This document shows, piece after piece, positions 8,117-16,642 of a stretch of DNA of 64,000 nucleotides. Source of the DNA: Segniliparus rugosus ATCC BAA-974 (GTDB lineage: Bacteria > Actinomycetota > Actinomycetes > Mycobacteriales > Mycobacteriaceae). Location of the stretch: positions 922,750 through 986,749 of the forward strand of contig NZ_KI391953.1 of the NCBI RefSeq assembly GCF_000185725.2, given 5' to 3'. The first letter of the stretch is position 1. Each line of letters opens with the position of its first letter. A program made the translations under genes and the position numbers. The notes under the pieces were generated by a model that saw only the letters and a program-made list of their open reading frames with translations, ran no database searches and was not told the DNA's origin.

Positions 8117-10213
8117 TTATTTGCTGCCGAAGTCGGCTCCGAGTTTGGTGCCGTAGGCGGCGTTGAATCCGCCGAGGGCTCCGCCTGCGGCCAGGCCGAT
8201 GCCGCCGCCGAGGATGCCGCCGAGCGCTCCGCCGATGGTGCCGAGGCTGTTGCCAGCGGCGGAGCCGACGGCGGCGCCGTCTTGGGCTCCTTGGATCGCG
8301 CCGTTGATGGCTCCGCCGAGGGCGTTGGCCGGGATGGAGACGATGCCGCCGAGGCCGATCTGAGTGCCGAGGGGGGTGCCGTTGACTCCAGCTGCGGCGG
8401 TGGATTTGATGGCGGCGTCGAGGCCGAAGGCGCTGGTGGTGCCGGCCGGGGAGCCGAGGATGGTGCCGGTGGCTCCGATCGGAGTCTTATTCACGATGCC
8501 GTTGTAGACTCCGACCGCTGTGCCGACGGCGGTGACGCCGAGGCCGAGGCCGAGGCCGATGGCTCCGCCCGCGATGGCTCCGAGGGGTCCTGCGACCGCC
8601 GCGCCGGATTGGGCTCCTGCGATGGTGGTGCCGATGGTGGAGTAGAGGCCGCCGACCGCGCCGCCGATGGCCCCGCCGATGCCCGCCCCGACCACGCCAT
8701 AACTGGCGTTCAGGGTGTTGCCGAGGGTCTGGCCGATCTGGCCGCCGAGGACTTGGCCGTTCACCGTGGTGTGGACCGCCTGCCCGAGGCCGAACGGATC
8801 CGAACCGGTCGAGCCCGTGGAGCTCGCGTTTGCGGTCGAGCCGGTGCTCGGAGCGCTCGCGGTCGAGCCGCCGCCGGTGGCGCCTGCCGTGGCGGCGGTC
8901 GAAGCGGAGCCGACGCTCGTCGCGCCCGTGCTGGTGGTGCCCGCGCCGGTGCCGGTGCCGGTGCTGGTGCTGGTGCTGGTCGTGCCGGTGCTGTTGGTGC
9001 CCGTGCCCGTGCCCGTGCTGGTCGTACCGGTGCTCGCGTTGCTGGTGCCGGGGTTGGTGGTGCCGGTTGAGGTCGTGCCGGTGCTCGCGTTGCTGGTGCC
9101 GGGGTTGGTGGTGCCGGTTGAGGTCGTGCCGGTGCTCGCGTTGCTGGTGCCGGTGCTGGTCGTGCCGGTGTTGGCGGTGGTGCCAGTGCTCGCGTTGGTC
9201 GTACCGGTGCTCGCGTTGGTCGTGCCGGTGCCGGTGCCGGTGCCGGTGGAAGCCGAGCCGGTGCCACCTGCCGCGCGCTCGGCGGCGCTGACACCACCGC
9301 TCGTGCTGCCCAAGGAGGAGCTAGAGCCGCTGGTGCCTGTGCCGGTCGTGCCGGTCGTGCCGGTGCCGGTCGTGCCGGTCGTGCCGGTAGAGGCGGTGCC
9401 CGTGCCGGTGGTGCCGGTAGAGGCGGTGCCTGTGCCGGTGGTGCCGGTAGAGGCGGTGCCTGCGTTGGTCGCGCCGGTGCCGCCGGTGCTCGCGCTAGAG
9501 GTGGACCCGCTGCTGGTGCCACCTGCCGCGCGCTCGGCGGCGCTCACGCCACCGCCAGAGGTGGAACCGCTGGAAGACGAGGACGACCCGGAGCCGGAGC
9601 CGCCGGAGCCGGAGCTGGAGCCGCCGTTGGAGGACGACCCGGAGCCGGAGCCGCTGCCGGAGCTGGAGCCGCCGTTGGAGGACGACCCGGAGCTGGACCC
9701 GCTGCCGGAGCTGGACCCGCCGGAGCTGGACCCGCCGGAGCTGGACCCGCCGGAGCTGGACCCGCCGCCCGAGCTAGAGCCGCCGGAGCTAGAGCCACCC
9801 GAGCTGGACCCGCCGCCCGAGCTAGAGCCACCGGAGCTAGAGCCACCCGAGCTGGACCCGCCGGAGCTAGAGCCACCGGAGCTAGAGCCGCCGGAGCTGG
9901 ACCCGCCGCCCGAGCTAGAGCCGCCGGAGTGGCTGGTGCCGCCACCGGAGGAGCCGCCGCCGCTGTGCTCGTCGATGAGCCGGAAGGAGCGCTGGTCTGT
10001 GCCTTTGTCGCCCCCGAAGACGGGAAGGGCGGCGTTGGAAGGCAGAACCGTGTTGGTGTGGAAGGCTTGCGCGCCGCCGGTCTCGGTGATCGAGGCGAGG
10101 CCGACGGCCAGGGCGGTGATCCCAGACAGAATGCCGACGGTGCCGCCGATGAGGCCGGTGCGGTTTTTCGCGGCAGTGAGCGCGGACGCGGAGTTTTCGC
10201 GCGAAACAGACAT
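8117..10213 (-). CDS. mucin-like Ser/Gly/Thr-rich exported protein, copy 2
   Basis: A 698-residue paralogue of the 4590-6911 product. It has the same order: basic start, hydrophobic segment (about 20-50), RSFRLIDEHSG, a long Ser/Gly region built of GGSSS units, Thr-rich blocks split by GGVSAAERAAGG spacers (three copies), and a C-terminal glycine-zipper-like domain of about 225 residues that is almost identical to copy 1. The central region differs in repeat number and type. A GGGAG ribosome site precedes ATG 10213. The near-identity of the C-termini and terminators points to recent duplication or gene conversion. The long plus-strand frame opposite is a compositional shadow. Confidence 0.75.
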   Translation of the reverse strand: MSVSRENSASALTAAKNRTGLIGGTVGILSGITALAVGLASITETGGAQAFHTNTVLPSNAALPVFGGDKGTDQRSFRLIDEHSGGGSSGGGTSHSGGSSSGGGSSSGGSSSGGSSSGGSSSGGSSSGGSSSGGGSSSGGSSSGGSSSGGGSSSGGSSSGGSSSGGSSSGSGSSSGSSSNGGSSSGSGSGSGSSSNGGSSSGSGGSGSGSSSSSSGSTSGGGVSAAERAAGGTSSGSTSSASTGGTGATNAGTASTGTTGTGTASTGTTGTGTASTGTTGTTGTGTTGTTGTGTSGSSSSLGSTSGGVSAAERAAGGTGSASTGTGTGTGTTNASTGTTNASTGTTANTGTTSTGTSNASTGTTSTGTTNPGTSNASTGTTSTGTTNPGTSNASTGTTSTGTGTGTNSTGTTSTSTSTGTGTGAGTTSTGATSVGSASTAATAGATGGGSTASAPSTGSTANASSTGSTGSDPFGLGQAVHTTVNGQVLGGQIGQTLGNTLNASYGVVGAGIGGAIGGAVGGLYSTIGTTIAGAQSGAAVAGPLGAIAGGAIGLGLGLGVTAVGTAVGVYNGIVNKTPIGATGTILGSPAGTTSAFGLDAAIKSTAAAGVNGTPLGTQIGLGGIVSIPANALGGAINGAIQGAQDGAAVGSAAGNSLGTIGGALGGILGGGIGLAAGGALGGFNAAYGTKLGADFGSK
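9024..9140. repeat. 51-bp tandem repeats, paralogous array
   Basis: Units starting at 9024 and 9075, with a partial third at 9126, match the 51-bp unit at 5479-5730. The copy number differs between the two genes, as expected for slippage or gene conversion. Confidence 0.75.
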
Positions 10214-10565
10214 AGAGATACTCCCAGAATTTCGTGATGAGAGGCGGGTTTCCAGCCGCCTTGAGCATGGTGCGGTGACGTTGATTCAGCAGTGCCGGGG
10301 CGAAAAGCCCTGGTATGGGGTGTTCAGACGGATGTATCGGTGGTCCGCGCGATACAGCGTTCGTGCGGGCAAACAGCTGCGTCTGCGCAGAGCATCAGGG
10401 GCACCACGGCTCCTCGGGGAATCTAGTATTCGGAAAAGCGAACGTATTGAGTAAGCAAAGGGTTCAGAGTCGCGATCTTCGATGGCCGCGCTCCAACGGT
10501 CTGAAATATTACAGTTTCTTAACGAGGCCCACAACGATGTAACGCTGAACTCTCACGGTATTCAT
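10214..10565. other. intergenic region between pheA and repeat-protein gene 2
   Basis: About 350 bases with no coding region I can support. It must hold the promoter of the minus-strand gene starting at 10213. Composition is more AT-rich near 10420-10560. No clear hairpin or repeat is seen. Confidence 0.4.
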
Positions 10566-11504
10566 TCAGTCTTCTCCGTGAAGCACGGGTGAACGCAAGT
10601 TGGCGACCCATGCCCGTGCGTCCTCGTCCGACTGCGGCGCGACCCCGATCGGGCGCCCCGGCGTGCCGCCGAAAGACTCACATGACCAGGATCCGAGGTA
10701 GAAAACCTCGATCGCATGCTGCCGGAGCGACTTCAGCGCCTCGGCGACGGCGGGGTCGTCCAAATGGCCGACGAAGTCGAGGAAGAACCAATAAGGTTCA
10801 GGTTGATTGCGGGTCGGACGAGACTCGATACGGATGAGGTCCAGATCGCGCAGCGCGAGGTGGTTCATCGCGTTCGCGAGCGAGCCGGGGGCGTGGGCAA
10901 GGCGCAGCGCCACGGCGGTCCGATCCGACCCGGTGCGGGGGAACGGGCCCTGGGGTGTGCCCACCAAGACGAATCGGGTCTTGGCCCCGGCGTGGTCGGC
11001 CACCCCGTCCTGTGCCTCGCGCAGCTGTAGGCGACGGGCCATGATCGGCGTTGTGACGGCGGCGTCCGCGCGGCCTTCGGCGGCGTCCAGCGCCGCCGCG
11101 GAGTTCGAACTCGCCGGGACGATGACGGCGTTCGGCCAGCGGGCCCCGAGCCAGGAGCGCACTTGCGCGGCTGCCACCGGGTACGCGGCGACCGTGGCGA
11201 CCTTGTCGGGGTCGACGTCCGGGGCAAGGATCACGGAGAAGCTCACAGAGAGCTGGGTTTCGGCGAGTATCTGCACCGGGGAGCCCGCCACGAGCCCGTC
11301 GAGGGTGGGCGCGACCGAACCGTCCGCCGTGCTCTCGATGGGGACGCAGCCGTAGCGCGCCGTACCCTGCCGCACGGCTTCGATCACATCCTGCGGGCTG
11401 CCGAGGGAGAGGGGGTCGGCCCCTGGGGCGAGCCCTCGTTCCACGAAATCCAGCAGGGCCGCCTCGGTGAACGTTCCGGACGGGCCGAAATACGCGGTCC
11501 TCAT
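10566..11504 (-). CDS. pheA: prephenate dehydratase
   Basis: A 312-residue monofunctional prephenate dehydratase, which converts prephenate to phenylpyruvate in phenylalanine synthesis in the cytoplasm. The N-terminus RTAYFGPSGTFTEAALLDF and the catalytic-region TRFVLVG motif (the T-R-F signature) are present. A C-terminal ACT domain contains LIRIESRPTRNQPEPYWFF, the ESRP phenylalanine-binding motif used for feedback control. Length matches mycobacterial PheA. Its ATG overlaps the stop of the upstream crotonase gene by four bases, so the two are translationally coupled although functionally unrelated. Confidence 0.93.
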   Translation of the reverse strand: MRTAYFGPSGTFTEAALLDFVERGLAPGADPLSLGSPQDVIEAVRQGTARYGCVPIESTADGSVAPTLDGLVAGSPVQILAETQLSVSFSVILAPDVDPDKVATVAAYPVAAAQVRSWLGARWPNAVIVPASSNSAAALDAAEGRADAAVTTPIMARRLQLREAQDGVADHAGAKTRFVLVGTPQGPFPRTGSDRTAVALRLAHAPGSLANAMNHLALRDLDLIRIESRPTRNQPEPYWFFLDFVGHLDDPAVAEALKSLRQHAIEVFYLGSWSCESFGGTPGRPIGVAPQSDEDARAWVANLRSPVLHGED

Positions 11505-12550
11505 GCTCGGCCTTGCTCTCGCGCCGAGGCGTCTTCGTCGGCGAATTGCGCTCGTTTATAGTCGCCGAACGGCTCGTCGCGCTCGCGGACGGCCTCGCGG
11601 AACCCCGCCGTCATCGCGCGCAACTGGAAGGCATAGCCCTCGCGGGTGTGCCGGGAGACGCCGTCGAAGACGGTGGAGATCATGCCCGAGTTCGCCGTGC
11701 CCTGGGCGAGCAGGGCGCTGTTGAGCGCGAGTTTGACCATCATGAGCTGGTTGATCGGCATTTGGGCGATCCGCCCCACCAGCTCCTCGGTCCGCTCGTC
11801 CAGCTGGTCCGGCTCGGGGGCCTCGACCGCGAGCCCCCATTCCTCGGCCCGCTTGCCGCTGATGCAGTCGCCGGTCAAGAGCAGGCGTTTGGCGCGCTGG
11901 TCGCCGAGCCGATGCGCCCACATGCCCGCAGCGGGAACGCCCCAGACCCGCGTCGGCGGGTAGCCGATCTTCGTGTCGGCGGCGCAGATGATCTGATCCG
12001 CGTACAGGGCGATGTCGGTGCCGCCCGCGACGCAGAAGCCGTGCAGTTTGGCGACTGTTGGCTTGTTCGCGTGCAACAGGCTCGCGAAGCCCCGGTTGAA
12101 CCGGCTCATCATCGCGTAGTCGAGCATCGGATCCCACGTGCCCCACGGGTTGTGGTTGACCGCCTGGGCGGCCGGGTCCAGCGCGGTCCCGGTCCGGTCC
12201 ACGCCCGCCGCGGCTCCCTCGTTGCCTTTCTCCGCGAAGAGGTCGAGGTCGTAGCCGCCGCAGAAGCCCTTGCCCCTGCCGGAGACGAGGATGACGTGGA
12301 CGGCGGGGTCGAGGTCTGCGCGCTCCACGGCGTGGGCGAGTTCCACCGGGGTGTCCGGGGTGATGGCGTTGCCCCGCTCGGGGCGGTTGAACACGATCCG
12401 GGCGATCCGCCCGGTCCTCTCGTAGGTGAGCGTCCGGTATTCGACGTCCTCGCCGGGCGCGGGGCGACCGGCGAACGGAGAGTCGGGCCCCTCGGTCCAA
12501 CCTTCCCGCCATGCCGCCGGTCGTTGGCCGCTGTGCGTCGCGTCGTCCAT
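11501..12550 (-). CDS. enoyl-CoA hydratase/isomerase family protein
   Basis: A 349-residue crotonase-fold protein. The first oxyanion-hole segment reads VILVSGRGKGFCGGYDLDLF, and the second, AKLHGFCVAGGTDIALYADQIICAAD, is the GG-T-D-I-A-L signature of the family. It has about 45 extra N-terminal residues and an insertion between these blocks (about 105-140) relative to 260-residue enoyl-CoA hydratases. The usual catalytic Glu pair is not obvious, so the exact reaction is uncertain. It is the first gene of a unit with pheA and is divergent from the CPBP gene, with about 45 bases between starts. Confidence 0.82.
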   Translation of the reverse strand: MDDATHSGQRPAAWREGWTEGPDSPFAGRPAPGEDVEYRTLTYERTGRIARIVFNRPERGNAITPDTPVELAHAVERADLDPAVHVILVSGRGKGFCGGYDLDLFAEKGNEGAAAGVDRTGTALDPAAQAVNHNPWGTWDPMLDYAMMSRFNRGFASLLHANKPTVAKLHGFCVAGGTDIALYADQIICAADTKIGYPPTRVWGVPAAGMWAHRLGDQRAKRLLLTGDCISGKRAEEWGLAVEAPEPDQLDERTEELVGRIAQMPINQLMMVKLALNSALLAQGTANSGMISTVFDGVSRHTREGYAFQLRAMTAGFREAVRERDEPFGDYKRAQFADEDASAREQGRA

Positions 12551-12595
12551 GCTCGCGATCCTATCAGTCCAGCTTGGAGCGGTAAGGTACCCGCT

Positions 12596-13390
12596 ATGGG
12601 CCAGACCGAGGACGCGGAGAGACCCCCGATAAAACCGTTATTGGTCGAGGTGGGGGTGGTCTTGCTGGTCACATTCGGGGCCAGCGCGCTCACCTCCGTC
12701 CTCGACTTGGCGGATATGAGCCTGACGGCGGGCGGCGTCGGCGCGCACCGGGTGACGCTCAACGCCCCTGCCTTGCGCGTCGCGGCCCTCGACGTCGGTC
12801 GGGGCCTGGTGTACGCGGCGCATCTCGCCGCCTTCGCCGGGCTGGCGGCCGTGCTGCTCGCCAAGGACCGGCGCGGAAACGGGGAGGGCGGCATCCTCGG
12901 ACGGCTCGGACTGTCCTGGACCGGCGCGCGGCAGGCGGCGCGCGATCTCGGGTCGGGGATGTGCCTCGCCGCGCTCATCGGCGTGCCCGGCCTCGCGCTC
13001 TACCTGGCCGCGCATCAGCTCGGCCTCGCGCCGGCGGTCGCGCCGGCGCAAGGCTACCCGTGGTGGCGTGCGCCGGAACTCGTCCTGCTCGCCTTCGCCA
13101 ACGGGCTCGCCGAAGAAGTGGTGGTGGTGGGCTATCTCATCACGCGGCTGCGCCAGCTCGGGGTTTCGTCGAGGCTCGCGCTCTGCGCGAGCGCGCTCTT
13201 ACGCGGCTGCTACCACCTCTACCAGGGGCTGCCCGCAGGAGCGGGCAACGTGGCCATGGGGCTCGTCTTCGGCTTGGTCTGGTTGCGCTGGCGGCGGCTG
13301 GCCCCGCTCGTCGCGGCGCACGCTCTCATCGACTCGGTCGCGTTCGTCGGCTACCCGCTGCTGCACGGCCACGTCTCGTGGCTGCCGTGA
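12596..13390 (+). CDS. CPBP-family intramembrane metalloprotease-like protein
   Basis: A 264-residue polytopic membrane protein with about seven hydrophobic segments. The CPBP (CAAX protease/bacteriocin-processing) motifs are visible: LAEEVVVVGYL (motif 1, paired glutamates), CYHLYQG (motif 2 His) and HALIDSVAF (motif 3 His). The arginine of the classical EExxxR is replaced, as I recall is usual in the mycobacterial branch. The substrate is unknown. ATG 12596 is the only good start before the first membrane segment. It is convergent with gabD2, with only 12 bases between stops. Confidence 0.8.
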   Translation: MGQTEDAERPPIKPLLVEVGVVLLVTFGASALTSVLDLADMSLTAGGVGAHRVTLNAPALRVAALDVGRGLVYAAHLAAFAGLAAVLLAKDRRGNGEGGILGRLGLSWTGARQAARDLGSGMCLAALIGVPGLALYLAAHQLGLAPAVAPAQGYPWWRAPELVLLAFANGLAEEVVVVGYLITRLRQLGVSSRLALCASALLRGCYHLYQGLPAGAGNVAMGLVFGLVWLRWRRLAPLVAAHALIDSVAFVGYPLLHGHVSWLP

Positions 13391-13402
13391 GCCTTCCGGG
13401 GT

Positions 13403-14953
13403 TTAGCGGCCGGGGAAGATGCGCAGGAACTTGAGCAGCGGAGGCAGGAGGGCGCGCAGCAGTTTGACAGGGAACCAGCGCTCGCCGGAGAGGCTGATGA
13501 ACCGCTCCGTGACCAGCCCTTGGGTCTCGGTGTACTTCAGCAGGCCTTCGGCTCCGTTGCGCCGACCGGCCCCGGACTCGCGCGTGCCGCCGCACGGGGC
13601 CTCGTGCGAGGCCCACGCGGCGAAGCCCTCGTTGACGTTCACCGAGCCCGCGTAGATCTGGCTGCCGATCTCCTGGCCTTCGCGCCAGGTGCCCGCCCAG
13701 ACGCTGGCGTTGAGGCCGTAGCGGGTGTCGTTGGCCCGCTCGATGGCCTCGTCCACCGTCTTGACCGGGTAGAGGCTCACGACCGGGCCGAACGTCTCCT
13801 CCTTGTAGAGGGTCATGTCCTCGGTCACGCCCGAAAGGATGGTCGGCTCGTAGAAGCACGGGCCGAGGTCGGGCCGCGCCTTGCCGCCGAAGAGCACCTT
13901 CGCGCCTTTGCTGACCGCGTCGGTGACGTGGTTGTCCACAGTCTTGACCTGGCTCTCGGAGATGAGCGAGCCCATGTCGATGTCGGCTTCGTAGCCAGGG
14001 GCGAGGCGCATCGCCCTGGTCTGGGCGACGAACTCGTTCGCGAACTGCTCGAACACCTGCTGCTGCACGTAGATCCGCTCGATGGAGATGCAGAGCTGCC
14101 CGGAGTTCGAGAAGCAGGCGCGGGTGGCTCCGAGCGCGGCGCGGCGGATGTTCGCCGTCGCGGTGACGATCATGGGGTTCTTGCCGCCGAGCTCACCGGA
14201 GAAGCCGACCAGCCTGCGGCCGCACAGCTCGGCCAAGGTCTTGCCGGTGGCGGTGGAGCCGGTGAACATGAGGTAGTCGACGTTCTCGGCGAGCAGGTTG
14301 CCCACCACCTGCCCGGAGCCGGGCAGGGTCTGGAGCACGTCGCGGGGCAGGCCCGCCTCGTAGAGCAGCTCGGCGAGGGCGAGCGTGGAGAACGGGGTCT
14401 GGCTGTCCGGCTTCATGATCACGGCGTTGCCCGCGAGCCAGGCGGGGTTCGCGTCCTGCACGGACAGCGCCATCGGGTAGTTCCACGGCGAGATCACGCC
14501 CACCACGCCCTTGGGCAGGTGCCGGACCCGCGCGTCCACCAGGATCGGGAAGGCGGGTTGCACGCGCTTGTCCTTGAGGATCTTCGGGCCGTTCGCCGAG
14601 TACCAGCCCGCCGCCGTGGCGACGAACAACAGCTCCTCGACCGCACTGGGGCGCGCTTTGCCCGTTTCCGCCTGGACGATGTCGGCCAGCTCGTCGATCC
14701 GCTGGAACACGAGCGTCTGGAACCGGCGCAGGATCGCCGCGCGGGATTGCAGCGAAGTCTTCGCCCACTCCTTCTGCGCCGCGCGGGCGCGGGCCAGGGC
14801 GGCCTCGACGTCCTCCTCGGTCCCGATCGGAACCTGGGCCAGCTCTTTGCCGGTAAACACTTCGACGATGGAGCGCGAGGACCGTTCGGAGGGCTTGTCG
14901 ATGGCGACCAACTGGCCAAGGCGGGCGAAAGTGGAGGCGGGAGGCACGGGCAT
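13403..14953 (-). CDS. gabD2: succinate-semialdehyde dehydrogenase GabD2
   Basis: A 516-residue NAD(P)+-dependent aldehyde dehydrogenase that aligns by eye with mycobacterial GabD2 over its whole length. The nucleotide-binding segment GVISPWNYP, the general base in GELGGKNPMIV (Glu254) and the catalytic cysteine in SNSGQLCISIERIYV (Cys288) are all present. The enzyme oxidises succinic semialdehyde to succinate, feeding GABA or 2-oxoglutarate breakdown into the TCA cycle. It is divergent from an amino-acid permease, so uptake and catabolism may be linked. A palindrome lies in the shared upstream region. Confidence 0.88.
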   Translation of the reverse strand: MPVPPASTFARLGQLVAIDKPSERSSRSIVEVFTGKELAQVPIGTEEDVEAALARARAAQKEWAKTSLQSRAAILRRFQTLVFQRIDELADIVQAETGKARPSAVEELLFVATAAGWYSANGPKILKDKRVQPAFPILVDARVRHLPKGVVGVISPWNYPMALSVQDANPAWLAGNAVIMKPDSQTPFSTLALAELLYEAGLPRDVLQTLPGSGQVVGNLLAENVDYLMFTGSTATGKTLAELCGRRLVGFSGELGGKNPMIVTATANIRRAALGATRACFSNSGQLCISIERIYVQQQVFEQFANEFVAQTRAMRLAPGYEADIDMGSLISESQVKTVDNHVTDAVSKGAKVLFGGKARPDLGPCFYEPTILSGVTEDMTLYKEETFGPVVSLYPVKTVDEAIERANDTRYGLNASVWAGTWREGQEIGSQIYAGSVNVNEGFAAWASHEAPCGGTRESGAGRRNGAEGLLKYTETQGLVTERFISLSGERWFPVKLLRALLPPLLKFLRIFPGR

Positions 14954-15055
14954 AACGCGATTCTAGTCTTTAGTGGGCCAGCGCACAAGGGCGGTCCACG
15001 CGTTGCGAGGAGGCGGGAAACCCCTGCCAGGGAGCCGTCGCCAGGCGCCGCGTCG

Positions 15056-15080
15056 GTTTCCGCGCGTCTCGCGCGGAAAC
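15056..15080. promoter_or_regulatory. palindromic operator candidate between gabD2 and permease
   Basis: Perfect 11-bp arms (GTTTCCGCGCG and its complement) around TCT lie in the 153-bp divergent spacer, about 25 bases before the permease ATG. It could be a repressor site or a small hairpin in the permease leader. Confidence 0.45.
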
Positions 15081-15106
15081 CTTTTCCCTGTGCTTAGCTA
15101 AGGCGC

Positions 15107-16621
15107 ATGGCATTTTCCGGGCGTTTCGGCAACCTCAGCGACACGATGTTCCGACTTAAGCCGCCGGTCGACATCATGGTGCCGCACGCAGGGGACGGCG
15201 CGACGCTCAAGCGCACCCTGTCGATCTGGCAGCTCGCGGCCATCGGTGTCGCCTGCACGGTCGGAACCGGTATTTTCGTGACGTTCTCCCAGGTGGTGCC
15301 CGCTGCGGGGCCGGGCGTGCTGATCTCCTTCGTGATCGCGGGCGTCACGGCGGGGCTCACCGCCCTCTGCTACGCGGAGGTCTCCTCCAAAATCCCGTCC
15401 GCGGGGTCGAGCTACAGCTACACGTACGCCAGCCTCGGCGAAATCGCCGCCTACCTGGTCGGCTGGTGCCTGCTCTTGGAGTATTCCGTCTCCACCGCCG
15501 CGGTGGCTTCGGGATGGAGCGGCTATTTGAACGACCTTTTGGCCAACGTCGTCCATATCGATATCCCGGACTGGGCTGCCTTCGCCACCCACGCCGTCTA
15601 CCGGACGGTCGGCGAGGGCGAGAACGCCCAGCAGGTGTACGACCACATCGCGTACGGCGTGAACTTCCCCGCCGTGCTGCTCGTCTTCCTGTGCGCGCTG
15701 CTGCTGATCAAGGGCACTTCCGAGTCCGCTCGGACCAACGCCATCATGACCACGATCAAGCTCGCCGTCCTCGCGTTCTTCGCGTTCGTCGCCTTCTTCG
15801 GCTTCCGCGCCTCGAACCTGCACCCCTTCGCCCCGCACGGCGTCAGCGGGATCGGCACGGCGGCGGGCCTCGTCTTCTTCAGCTACATCGGCATGGACGC
15901 GGTCTCCACGGCGGCGGAGGAAGTGGAGAATCCGCGCAAAGCGCTGCCGAAGGCGCTGCTTTTGGCGCTGGTGATCGTCACGGGCATTTATCTGCTGGTC
16001 GCGCTCGCAGCGGTCGGGGCGCGGCCCTCGGGCGCGTTCACAAAGAACGAAACGGCTCCGCTCGCCGCGATCCTGCGCGAGGTCACCGGCTGGACCTGGA
16101 CCTCGTCCCTGCTCTCCGCCGCCGCTGTGATCTCTATTTTCTCGGTCACCCTCGTGACCCTCTACGGCCAAACCCGAGTGCTGCACTCGATGTCGAGCGA
16201 CGGGCTCGTGCCGAAGGTGTTCTCCAGGGTGAGCCCGAGGACGAGGACGCCGATCGGCGGCACAGTCGTCGTCGCCCTCTTCGTCGCGGTGCTCACCGGC
16301 CTGGTGCCCCTCGACATCCTTGCGGACTTCGTGAGCCTTGGGACGTTGGTCGCGTTCGCGGTCGTCTCCGCGACCGTCGTCATTCTGCGCCGACGCGGGC
16401 AGGGCGAGCCGGACAGCTTCCAGGTCCCGTTCTATCCCGTGCTGCCGTTCGCCTCCATCGGCGCGTGCCTCTATTTGATGTACACGTTGGCGGATTCCCC
16501 GCACGGCTGGCTGACCTACAGCATGTTCGGCGTCTGGATGACGATCGCCGTCGTCGTGTATTTCGCCTACGCCAGGCATCACGCGGTGCTCGCTGAGCAA
16601 GAATCCGCGTCAGCGACATAG
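15107..16621 (+). CDS. APC-superfamily amino-acid permease
   Basis: A 504-residue transporter with about 12-13 hydrophobic segments. The first membrane helix carries IGVACTVGTGIFVTF, the glycine-rich substrate-binding break of APC transporters, and SYIGMDAVSTAAEEVENP is the conserved loop of the cationic amino-acid transporter (YfnA/CAT-like) branch. The C-terminal FQVPFYPVLPFASIG block also fits that group. It probably imports an amino acid with protons at the plasma membrane; the divergent gabD2 makes GABA or a GABA precursor a candidate substrate, which is inference. Confidence 0.88.
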   Translation: MAFSGRFGNLSDTMFRLKPPVDIMVPHAGDGATLKRTLSIWQLAAIGVACTVGTGIFVTFSQVVPAAGPGVLISFVIAGVTAGLTALCYAEVSSKIPSAGSSYSYTYASLGEIAAYLVGWCLLLEYSVSTAAVASGWSGYLNDLLANVVHIDIPDWAAFATHAVYRTVGEGENAQQVYDHIAYGVNFPAVLLVFLCALLLIKGTSESARTNAIMTTIKLAVLAFFAFVAFFGFRASNLHPFAPHGVSGIGTAAGLVFFSYIGMDAVSTAAEEVENPRKALPKALLLALVIVTGIYLLVALAAVGARPSGAFTKNETAPLAAILREVTGWTWTSSLLSAAAVISIFSVTLVTLYGQTRVLHSMSSDGLVPKVFSRVSPRTRTPIGGTVVVALFVAVLTGLVPLDILADFVSLGTLVAFAVVSATVVILRRRGQGEPDSFQVPFYPVLPFASIGACLYLMYTLADSPHGWLTYSMFGVWMTIAVVVYFAYARHHAVLAEQESASAT

Positions 16622-16642
16622 GCTTCATGATCTTCCTATAGG

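Noticed and set aside
8715..10454. Long plus-strand open frame opposite mucin-like gene 2
   Set aside because: It has the same compositional shadow; its Pro/Glu repeats mirror the Ser/Gly codons of the minus-strand gene.
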